This document shows positions 1 to 6,382 of a stretch of 6,382 nt of DNA, in pieces. This DNA comes from Candidatus Babelota bacterium (lineage in GTDB: Bacteria; JAGOBX01): NCBI GenBank assembly GCA_017999075.1, contig JAGOBX010000214.1:1-6382 (forward strand), in the 5' to 3' direction. A program made the position numbers and the translations under genes. The notes below the pieces were generated by a model that saw nothing but the letters and a program-made list of their open reading frames with translations, did no database searches and was not told the origin of the DNA. Positions within the stretch are counted from its first letter, which is position 1; every line of letters starts with the position of its first letter.

Positions 1-1069
1 ATTCTAAACTGTACGGTATAAAAAATAATATAAATGATATTATTGTTGCTGCTTTAAAAATTTCTTTATTAAATAAATTATTTATAAAAACATGGGAGTG
101 CATCAAAGTTAAAATGAATGTCATGAATATGAATAAAATTAAAATATAATTACTTGATTTAAAGATATATTTTTTTAAATATAGAAATCCTCTCAGTCCA
201 AATGTTAAAAAACAAAATAACATTATAATTATATACTCAAAAGAAATAACGTTTGAATATATTAAAGTATCAACTGATAATTTATGATATATTTTTGATA
301 AAAATAAAATCGGCAAATTGACAATTGCAAAAACAGGCAATAATATCAGCATAATAAACAAATGCAGGGAAAGCCATGAACAATTTTCTGAACATAAATT
401 TTCAGGTTGTAAAAAAATACATAAAAATATCTTTATTATAAAAAACATTATTATTATTATTGTTAAATAAACGAATATTCTCATAAAATCAAAATGAAAA
501 CTGAAATTAAAAAAATAATTCAACGACAGAAATAGGGATAATATGACAAAATTTTTTAACTTTGCCGCTTCAAAAAAAAATATGTAAGAATAGTTAAGAA
601 TAAATCCTGAAAATATTATCAAAGAAAAATAATTATAATTTATTTTTATTAACGGCATCGCTGTCAGCAATAAAAAAAATATTATAGAAACATAAGAATT
701 GAATTTACTTCCCACTTTTTTTAAAAACATTTTGTAACCGGCTATAAAAATAAAAGAGTTTAAGCAATAAATAATAAATATATAACAATATTTAAACGGA
801 ATTCTTAAATATTCAAGCAAAGGATACAAATATGACAATAAGATATTATGTATTGTGAAAATACCTGAGCTCAATTTTTCTTCGGTAAATAGCGTCAAAA
901 ACTTTGATTTATTTATTAATATACCATTTGAAACAATATCTGCTGCAGTTTTATATGAAATACGGTTTTCAGTTGAAGAGAAAAATATATTTCGTTTAAA
1001 TATAAGTTCAGGATAAAAAAATATGAAAAAAAACAATGCTATACAAAATAATTTCAGAATATCTTTCAT
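1..1069 (-). CDS. Polytopic membrane protein, paralog of the upstream YfhO/GT-C-like gene (3' end beyond window)
   Basis: Translating the minus strand from the ATG at 1069-1067 gives 356 uninterrupted codons with no stop before the window edge, so the C-terminal part is missing. The protein starts MKDILKLFCIALFF and is dominated by hydrophobic stretches, roughly at residues 5-22, 74-88, 93-116, 125-140, 147-166, 172-188, 197-220, 235-257, 276-296, 307-327 and 338-354. It is therefore a multi-pass inner-membrane protein. Residues about 69-120 resemble residues 78-129 of the neighbouring 702-residue protein: both carry a GI(F/Y)xIxN element, then IPFKY, then an AGY/AGF turn followed by a basic patch. 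A second shared block starts KNF(V/I)IL (residues 172-177 here, 179-184 in the neighbour). This points to a tandem duplication followed by strong divergence. The start overlaps the stop of the upstream gene by one base, so it is probably translated by coupling. A glycosyltransferase-C-like role is inferred only from the paralog; the substrate is unknown. Confidence 0.85.
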   Translation of the reverse strand, partial: MKDILKLFCIALFFFIFFYPELIFKRNIFFSSTENRISYKTAADIVSNGILINKSKFLTLFTEEKLSSGIFTIHNILLSYLYPLLEYLRIPFKYCYIFIIYCLNSFIFIAGYKMFLKKVGSKFNSYVSIIFFLLLTAMPLIKINYNYFSLIIFSGFILNYSYIFFFEAAKLKNFVILSLFLSLNYFFNFSFHFDFMRIFVYLTIIIIMFFIIKIFLCIFLQPENLCSENCSWLSLHLFIMLILLPVFAIVNLPILFLSKIYHKLSVDTLIYSNVISFEYIIIMLFCFLTFGLRGFLYLKKYIFKSSNYILILFIFMTFILTLMHSHVFINNLFNKEIFKAATIISFILFFIPYSLE

Positions 1070-1071
1070 CA
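1067..1071 (-). promoter_or_regulatory. TGATG stop/start overlap (translational coupling site)
   Basis: On the minus strand the stop TGA of the 702-residue protein (1071-1069) shares its final A with the ATG (1069-1067) of the downstream paralog. The only purine-rich element nearby is a weak GGAAAAA about ten bases ahead of the ATG, inside the upstream gene. This arrangement is commonly associated with termination-reinitiation coupling, which would give linked production of the two membrane proteins. The coupling itself is inferred. Confidence 0.7.
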
Positions 1072-3177
1072 AATATTTTTCCATATAAAATATTTTGCAA
1101 ATATGTAACAACCCAATAAAAATGTAGCTATATAATTAATGACTATAAACAATTTCAAAATATTATCCTGATATTCGATTTCAACAATATTATTTCCAGC
1201 AGGCAGGTTAAAACCCATAAAATATCGGAAAATTTTATAAATTTCAGCTTTCACTCCATTTATTTTCAAAGTCCATTTTGAATCAAAAGGCTGATTAAAA
1301 AATACAATATTTTGTTGTTCAGCAACTGATTTAATCATAAATTTATCCGCATTAATTTTCAATATTTCTATGACTGCTTGGTGGTTTTCAGGAATACTTA
1401 CATCCTGGTTAATAAAACCTTCAAAAATAAGCTTATTATTATTTTCAATTGTTTTAAATGGAAAAACAATAAATTTTTTATTAAAATATTTCTGATAATA
1501 GGAATAATCTTTTTCAATTAAAATTGATTCTGTAATTTTTAATTTAAAATTATGATAAGGAGACTGTGAATCGTTTTTTTTAACCGGAAAATAATTTTTT
1601 TTATGAACAAAAACATCGGTATATGAATATATTTCAGGATAATTTTCAGTATGATTTTTCGGCTCATCAATCGTATATATTGTATTATCAAAATGATGGT
1701 TGGATTCTATTGCAGCGCAAGTTGTCTGCGGCAATTTTTTAAGTGACTCAAAAGGATAATCATCTTTAAATATTGAAATAAACAATATTTCAAAAATTAA
1801 AATAAACAAAACAATAATTTTAGCAGTTATAATTTTATTGCACATGCATTTAACAAAAAACAAATAAGAAAGACCTGTTATAAAAAGGTAATAAATCAAT
1901 ATATATTTTAAAGAACTTAATTTCCCTTCAGAATTAAGAAAAAATAATCCGATTATAATAAATATTAATATAAAAATGATTATATTCATGATTTTTCTTA
2001 CATTTTTAAATGAGTATTGATGACGGTTATTTATAAAAAAATCAAGATAATAGCAAAATGGCACAACAAAAATTATAGTAGAATAGTGTATAAGATATCC
2101 GCTCCACCTCTGAAGCTGAATGTTAGGAATCAACCAGCTGAAAAAATTATAAACGGATGAAGATGAATTTTTTAAAATAAAAATTGTTGAAGGAACTATT
2201 ATAATCGAATAAAAAACAGGGGTATATTTAGAATACTGTTTCAAAAATAATCCGACCATAATAATAATTATTGCAAACCAGCCAATATATAAACCATTTA
2301 AATTCGACGGCAGCATAAATTTAAAATATTCATAATTAATATTATCAAATGATAATTCTTTGGAATCCATAAAACTGCGCGGCATATCAAATTTTTTTAT
2401 GTAACTGAAATAAATGTATAAATTAGGAAATAATATAATGCCTGAGGATAATAAAACGAGTATTACAAATATTTTGTTGTTTTTAAAAAAACAGATTATA
2501 TTATTAAAATTAATCATTCCAAAATACATTGAAATTAAACTTCCGATGATAATTGAAATGCCGCAAAAGTACATTGACGCCGAATCTATAAGCGAATAAT
2601 GAAACATTAAAGCTGTAAGCAATATTAATATTATAAAATTTTTTTTAGATTGGCCGTTATAAAAAAAGTCAAAAACTGAATTAATAAAAAAACCAAAAAA
2701 AATTGTCGAAGGAGTATAATCCAAATCCGCAGAATAAAAACCGAATAATGTCAAAAATATAAAACAATAAATCAAAATCTGTCTGTCCCGGGTAAATCTT
2801 CTAAGTATTAAATAAAAACCTGCTGTTAAAAACAAATTATTAAAAAATCTGTAAAATAATAAAAAAAGGTATTTAAACGGAATCTGATTCAAAGAAAATA
2901 ACTTAACTGTAAAACCCAGTATTAAATTTTGTATAGAATAAATTCCAAGCCAAGTATGGTAAATTGCTGAAGGCTCGCCACAATTTTTTTCTGCTGCAAA
3001 AAAAGGAATATGCATTTTACTGAAATTGTCAACTGCATAATAAAACAGGTTATAAACCCTTAACGGATCATCGCCTATATAAAATAATGACTTGTTAAAA
3101 TACAAATCATTATGAATAACAATGTAGATTCCCAGCAGTATTATATTTAAAGCAAATAATCTTATGATGATTTTCAT
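1069..3177 (-). CDS. YfhO-like / GT-C-type polytopic membrane protein, probable lipid-linked sugar transferase
   Basis: This 702-residue protein has about 14-15 predicted membrane spans: residue 4-22, many between about 76 and 470, and a last one near 673-697. The first external loop (about 23-75) has an acidic pair in a GDDPLR element (Asp36-Asp37), followed by an H-I-P-F segment and a C-G-E-P turn. This resembles the first loop of YfhO and other GT-C enzymes, where an acidic residue serves catalysis. Residues about 471-670 form a long soluble, presumably extracytoplasmic domain. It ends in the pattern FNQPFDSKWTLKINGVKAEI, then NLPAGNNIVEIEYQ, which matches the C-terminal region typical of YfhO-family proteins (a Trp-containing strand, N/D-G-K turn, PAG, then V-E-I-x-Y). 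YfhO-family GT-C proteins are known to modify envelope polymers using polyprenyl-phosphate sugars; the substrate here is unknown. The ATG lacks a clear Shine-Dalgarno sequence, and the frame stays open upstream to a TAA at 3264-3262 with no standard start. The gene ends in TGA, overlapping the next ATG. Another membrane glycosyltransferase or a flippase-like protein is the main alternative. Confidence 0.8.
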   Translation of the reverse strand: MKIIIRLFALNIILLGIYIVIHNDLYFNKSLFYIGDDPLRVYNLFYYAVDNFSKMHIPFFAAEKNCGEPSAIYHTWLGIYSIQNLILGFTVKLFSLNQIPFKYLFLLFYRFFNNLFLTAGFYLILRRFTRDRQILIYCFIFLTLFGFYSADLDYTPSTIFFGFFINSVFDFFYNGQSKKNFIILILLTALMFHYSLIDSASMYFCGISIIIGSLISMYFGMINFNNIICFFKNNKIFVILVLLSSGIILFPNLYIYFSYIKKFDMPRSFMDSKELSFDNINYEYFKFMLPSNLNGLYIGWFAIIIIMVGLFLKQYSKYTPVFYSIIIVPSTIFILKNSSSSVYNFFSWLIPNIQLQRWSGYLIHYSTIIFVVPFCYYLDFFINNRHQYSFKNVRKIMNIIIFILIFIIIGLFFLNSEGKLSSLKYILIYYLFITGLSYLFFVKCMCNKIITAKIIVLFILIFEILFISIFKDDYPFESLKKLPQTTCAAIESNHHFDNTIYTIDEPKNHTENYPEIYSYTDVFVHKKNYFPVKKNDSQSPYHNFKLKITESILIEKDYSYYQKYFNKKFIVFPFKTIENNNKLIFEGFINQDVSIPENHQAVIEILKINADKFMIKSVAEQQNIVFFNQPFDSKWTLKINGVKAEIYKIFRYFMGFNLPAGNNIVEIEYQDNILKLFIVINYIATFLLGCYIFAKYFIWKNI

Positions 3178-3274
3178 TGAAAATATTATTTTAAAAAAAT
3201 AAAAAAAGACAAGGAAATAATATATTGCTGAATACCCTGATTTTATTAATCGGACATTAAATTAATGAATGAGT

Positions 3275-6007
3275 TTATTTCAAAAGATGAGTCATCAAAT
3301 TTATAAAAACATTTTTATCTACTGGTTTGGTCAGATATTCATCAATTCCTGCATTAAACCCTTTTATTTTATCAACTTTATCATTTAACGCAGAAATCAT
3401 TATTATTGGAATTCTCAAATAATCTTTCATTGTTCTAATATTGGCAGACAGTTCATAACCGTTCATTCCCGGCATTAACACATCAACAGTTACAAGAGAA
3501 TATCTGTTTTTTTTCAATAATATTAGAGCTTCTTCTCCTGAAACAGCTTCATCTGCATAATACCCCGCATCTTCAATATAATTTTTTAACATTGATCTTA
3601 TGGGCTTTGAATCATCTACTACTAAAATTTTTTTTCTTTCGATTACAGATGGTTTTGGGTGTTTATCAAAATTGTTTATCCCAATTTTTTTTGATTTTCC
3701 GATTTTCAAAGGTTTTCCAGATTCATACATTTTATCTGAAGATAATATTTGTTCAATATCAAGAATAAGACAAACGCCTCCGTCGCCCATTATTGTGGCA
3801 CCGGATATAAATTTAATTTTCTTAAATAATGTCCCGAGATTTTTTATAACTACTTCCTGCTGCTGAACCAGTTCATCTACAATCAGGCCTACTTCTTCTG
3901 CCCCTAAACCTACTATTACAACGAAAAAATTTTCCCTGTTTTCATCGTAGTCAGGAGAATTTAAAACCATTCCAAGCCTTATGATCGGAACAACTTCTCC
4001 GCGAAGATTAAAAACTTCTTTGCCGCTGACATATCTGATATTTTCAAGTTTTAACGATATTGTTTCTTTAATAGAACTCAACGGTATGGCAATTATGTCT
4101 GATCCTACTTTTACAGATAAAACATTTATTATAGCCATAGTTAAAGGCAATCTTAATTTTATAGTAGTTCCTTCATTTATCTCAGAAAAAACTTCGATCC
4201 TGCCCTTAAGTTTAGTTAATACATCCTGCACAACATCCATTCCTACTCCGCGACCGGAAACATTTGTAACGGCGTCTGCTGTTGAAAATCCGGCTTTAAA
4301 AATAAGCTTATGCGCATCCTGTTTCGACATTTCCTGAGCCTGAACCGGAGCTATCATACCTTTTTCTACTGCTTTTTTCTTTACTTTTTCAACATCTATT
4401 CCTTGTCCATCATCTTTCAGCTCAATTATTACCTGTTCCCCTTCATAATAAGCTTTCAGTTTCATTATTCCCTTAGCCGGTTTATTTTTAGCAAGTCTGA
4501 CTTCAGGAAGTTCTATCCCGTGATCCAATGAATTACGTATAAGATGAACTAATGGATCTCCTATTACTTCTACTATAACTTTATCAACTTCGGTTTCTGC
4601 GCCTTCAATTATCAGATCAATATCTTTATTTAATGTTTTAGATAAATCTCTCACAAGTCTGTTATATCTGTTAAATACAGATGAGAGAGGCACTAATCTC
4701 GTTTTTAAAATCGCTTGCTGAATATTTGAAGTCAATCTGCCAAGAGTAGTATTGGCTAATTCTATTTTTGTTATCCGTTCTCCAAAACCTCTGTATGTTT
4801 TATTAAATCTGTTGATAATTGCCATAATTCTGTCAAAATCCGGAGTTTCAGTATACTGAGCATTGATTTCTCCCAGTTCAGAATAAAATTGTTTCAGATG
4901 CTGGAATCCGTTTTCTATCATTATTTTCGTAATAACAAGTTCTCCAGCCATATTCATTAATGTATCTAGTTTTTCAGCTTCTACACGCAATATTTTTTTT
5001 TCTTCGCTTACCGGTTGTGGCGAGTTCGGCCGAGAGTCGGATGCATCTTTAATATTTTGCATAGCATCTGTTTTCTTCGGAATACCTGCGCTATTTTTTT
5101 TCTGCGTCTCAGTATTTATTTTTTCAGATGAACCGTTTTCGGGTTCATTATTGCTTTTTTTTTCATTAGTTTTTATTTTTTTGTCATTTTCTACAGCAGT
5201 ATTTATTGGAAGATTTTTCACCTCATTGCTCAAATATTGAATCTGCTTATTTTCATTAATATTATCAAGCCTGCTTATTAAATTTCCAATATTTACATTT
5301 ATTACATCGCTTATTTTTAATTGATTGCAGCAATATTTTAAAACATCAAGACATTCAAACATCAAATCAACTATATCAGGAGTGAGTGTTAAAATATTAT
5401 TTCTTATTTTGTCAAGAATATTTTCTGATCTATGGCTTATAACCTGAATTGCTTCATACTGTATTGTACCTGCGCCGCCTTTCAAAGTATGCATGGCGCG
5501 AAACAAACGGTTTAATACTTCAATATCCTCGCCATCTTCAAGCTTAAGCAAATCTTCTTCTATTTTTTCAATAAACTCCTCGGCTTCAAGTAGAAAATCA
5601 GAAATATATTCTTTAATTTCATCTGAAATAATATTAGTATCAAAAGTCAGCGAATATTCAGAAAAATTTCCACTGCCTGAATCAAAAAAATTAATACTTT
5701 TTTCATCACATACAATTTCCTGAGGTCTAAATAAATCAAGTTTTGTAAAAACCATTTCAGATTGTTCTTTTAATAAATTTTCCGTAATAACTCCAAGATT
5801 CGACGCTATCGAAAAAAAATCTTTGAATAATTCATTAATAAATTCAAATTCTTGTTCTGTAACATTGATAATATTTTTAATAATAAACCTAACAAGTCCG
5901 CATAATTTTAAATATTCTGAGTTTGAAGTTTTATTTTCAAAATCAGCTAATCTTCTTAAAAAATTATCCGAATTTTCAATCAAATCTTCTCTGCTTTCAA
6001 ATTTCAT
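3275..6007 (-). CDS. cheA: Hybrid chemotaxis-type histidine kinase CheA with C-terminal receiver domain (FrzE-like layout)
   Basis: This 910-residue cytoplasmic kinase would autophosphorylate on its Hpt domain and pass phosphate to receivers in a chemosensory pathway. Domains in order: residues 1-125, acidic and helical, not recognised and with no histidine; Hpt about 130-250, with the phosphoacceptor His173 in HTLKGGAG; a polar, low-complexity linker about 258-336 rich in Lys, Asn, Glu and Ser, where the usual P2 domain would sit; dimerisation domain from about 338, opening ILRVEAEKLDTLMN; ATPase domain with N box HLIRNSLDHGIE (488-499), G1 box DDGQGID (532-538), G2 box GRGVGMD (585-591) and G3-like EGTT (612-615); CheW-like domain about 622-760, with RGEVVPIIRLG; receiver 792-910, with Asp798-Asp799, phosphoacceptor Asp842, Ser872, Tyr891 and Lys894. 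All catalytic residues are present, so it should be active. An in-frame TGA lies two codons before the ATG, which fixes the start; AAGGA sits 12 bases upstream. The fused receiver is typical of alternative systems (FrzE, WspE, ChpA/PilL) rather than classical flagellar CheA. The gene symbol is given at family level only. Confidence 0.95.
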   Translation of the reverse strand: MKFESREDLIENSDNFLRRLADFENKTSNSEYLKLCGLVRFIIKNIINVTEQEFEFINELFKDFFSIASNLGVITENLLKEQSEMVFTKLDLFRPQEIVCDEKSINFFDSGSGNFSEYSLTFDTNIISDEIKEYISDFLLEAEEFIEKIEEDLLKLEDGEDIEVLNRLFRAMHTLKGGAGTIQYEAIQVISHRSENILDKIRNNILTLTPDIVDLMFECLDVLKYCCNQLKISDVINVNIGNLISRLDNINENKQIQYLSNEVKNLPINTAVENDKKIKTNEKKSNNEPENGSSEKINTETQKKNSAGIPKKTDAMQNIKDASDSRPNSPQPVSEEKKILRVEAEKLDTLMNMAGELVITKIMIENGFQHLKQFYSELGEINAQYTETPDFDRIMAIINRFNKTYRGFGERITKIELANTTLGRLTSNIQQAILKTRLVPLSSVFNRYNRLVRDLSKTLNKDIDLIIEGAETEVDKVIVEVIGDPLVHLIRNSLDHGIELPEVRLAKNKPAKGIMKLKAYYEGEQVIIELKDDGQGIDVEKVKKKAVEKGMIAPVQAQEMSKQDAHKLIFKAGFSTADAVTNVSGRGVGMDVVQDVLTKLKGRIEVFSEINEGTTIKLRLPLTMAIINVLSVKVGSDIIAIPLSSIKETISLKLENIRYVSGKEVFNLRGEVVPIIRLGMVLNSPDYDENRENFFVVIVGLGAEEVGLIVDELVQQQEVVIKNLGTLFKKIKFISGATIMGDGGVCLILDIEQILSSDKMYESGKPLKIGKSKKIGINNFDKHPKPSVIERKKILVVDDSKPIRSMLKNYIEDAGYYADEAVSGEEALILLKKNRYSLVTVDVLMPGMNGYELSANIRTMKDYLRIPIIMISALNDKVDKIKGFNAGIDEYLTKPVDKNVFINLMTHLLK

Positions 6008-6019
6008 AATTCAATCAAA

Positions 6020-6024
6020 TCCTT
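6020..6024 (-). promoter_or_regulatory. Ribosome binding site of the hybrid kinase gene
   Basis: AAGGA on the minus strand lies 12 bases before the ATG at 6007-6005, slightly further than usual. It is the only Shine-Dalgarno-like sequence in the gap between the STAS gene and the kinase gene. With the in-frame TGA just ahead of the ATG, it supports this start over any upstream one. Confidence 0.6.
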
Positions 6025-6080
6025 AAAAAATTTTATTTACATTCCATTCCATTTTTTTATGTTTTGTTAATAATATCATT

Positions 6081-6382
6081 TTAATAAAATATGTTCTCTG
6101 GTATATTTTTTCTTGTCAAAAAATCTTCTACTGTTTTTTTAGCATTAAAAATTTTTAATTTAATTTTATACGATGCGCATAAATCTATAAACCTCTTTAA
6201 AAAATCTGCGCATAAAGAATCCATATATTCAAGTTCTTTAGCATCAATTCTTATTCCGCTAAAACCAAAATTCAATAAATTAATTAATTGTTTTTTAAAC
6301 AATTTAATTTCATTTTCATCATTATAAATCTTATCCAGCAGAAGATAATTCGAACGTTTTACAGAACCGGTTCCAATCAAAA
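6081..6382 (-). CDS. STAS-domain protein, anti-sigma-factor-antagonist type (5' end beyond window)
   Basis: The frame is open from the right window edge to a TAA at 6083-6081. About 99 residues are visible, close to the 90-110 residues usual for a single STAS domain, so either little is missing or this is the C-terminal domain of a longer protein. The first visible possible start is a TTG at 6380-6378, but no upstream context is available to judge it. The fold is suggested by a strand (YLLLDKIY), a helix (about 22-37), a strand (GIRIDAKEL), the loop EYMDSLCADF, a helix (about 57-71), a strand (IKLKIFNA) and a last helix with KKTVEDFL. Asp54-Ser55 of the visible part align with the D-S pair whose serine is phosphorylated in SpoIIAA-type proteins. 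The usual glycine after the serine is replaced by Leu-Cys. It is followed after 73 bases by the kinase gene, probably in one operon; STAS genes also occur in some known chemosensory operons. Its partner, whether an anti-sigma kinase, a receptor complex or the kinase itself, cannot be told from the sequence. Confidence 0.75.
   Translation of the reverse strand, partial: LIGTGSVKRSNYLLLDKIYNDENEIKLFKKQLINLLNFGFSGIRIDAKELEYMDSLCADFLKRFIDLCASYKIKLKIFNAKKTVEDFLTRKNIPENIFY

Noticed and set aside
1067-1071. TGA read as an amino acid (alternative code), which would affect the stop at 1071-1069.
   Set aside because: Tryptophan is encoded by TGG at the visible Trp positions I checked, and this TGA coincides with a new ATG that opens a 356-codon frame, as expected for a true stop.
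2414-2599. Plus-strand 61-codon open frame inside the 702-residue membrane protein gene.
   Set aside because: It is antisense to a continuous membrane-protein frame and low in complexity, with no supporting motif; it is a shadow of the real gene.
1-3177. Lower G+C in the left half than in the kinase gene, which might suggest horizontal transfer.
   Set aside because: Membrane proteins rich in Ile, Phe, Leu, Tyr and Asn use AT-rich codons, and weakly constrained genes drift to low G+C in such genomes; the difference needs no transfer to explain it.
3192-3239. Possible rho-independent terminator after the kinase gene: on the minus strand CAGGG pairs with CCTTG (one G-T pair), followed by a long T-rich run.
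   Set aside because: The stem is only five pairs with a 20-base loop and no extension either side, and T-runs are common throughout this AT-rich DNA.
3981-4337. Plus-strand open frames opposite the kinase gene, such as this 118-codon one and others at 3600-3866 and 5493-5723.
   Set aside because: They lie antisense to conserved kinase domains, have no recognisable motifs, and are explained by the strongly constrained coding on the minus strand.
6040-6052. Short direct repeat ATGGAATGGAATG on the minus strand between the STAS and kinase genes, which also opens a nine-codon frame (MEWNVNKIF) ending just before the kinase ribosome binding site.
   Set aside because: Two and a half copies of a five-base unit can arise by chance; the small frame has no ribosome binding site and no leader-peptide character such as a run of one codon.

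Overview
The window is AT-rich and every gene I can support lies on the minus strand. Hand counts on a few lines give roughly 20% G+C in the membrane-protein genes and about 33% or more in the kinase core. Reading in the direction of transcription (high to low coordinates), it holds four genes: a STAS-domain protein cut by the right edge (6382-6081), a hybrid CheA-type histidine kinase with a C-terminal receiver domain (6007-3275), a large polytopic membrane protein resembling the YfhO / GT-C glycosyltransferase group (3177-1069), and a second, related membrane protein that starts on the stop codon of the first and runs off the left edge (1069-1). There are no RNA genes, mobile elements, CRISPR arrays or confident terminators. 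The only non-coding stretches are short: 73 bases at 6008-6080 and 97 bases at 3178-3274.

The organism cannot be named from this sequence. The low G+C, the FrzE-like kinase layout (Hpt, dimerisation, ATPase, CheW-like and receiver domains in one chain) and the YfhO-like proteins suggest a low-G+C bacterium, probably environmental or host-associated. Several phyla would fit, including spirochaete-like, elusimicrobial, deltaproteobacterial-type and uncultured lineages.

The right half looks like a signalling module. The STAS protein keeps the Asp-Ser pair that marks the phosphorylatable site of SpoIIAA-type proteins. The kinase keeps every hallmark of an active CheA: phosphoacceptor His173, the N box, the glycine-rich ATP-lid boxes, and a complete receiver with phosphoacceptor Asp842. 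No cheW, cheY, cheR, cheB or receptor gene is visible, so the input and output of the pathway lie outside the window. The left half looks like an envelope-glycan or lipid-linked sugar module: two tandem, diverged membrane proteins with a one-base stop/start overlap (TGATG), which suggests coupled translation. All four genes are co-directional with gaps under 100 bases, so one operon is possible, but no functional link between the two halves is shown.

The observations most worth a second look are the tandem membrane-protein pair and its apparent change in the first-loop acidic motif, the roughly 125-residue unrecognised N-terminal domain of the kinase, the STAS-CheA pairing, and the missing ribosome binding site in front of the 702-residue membrane protein. 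I see no clear evidence of a wholly new system.
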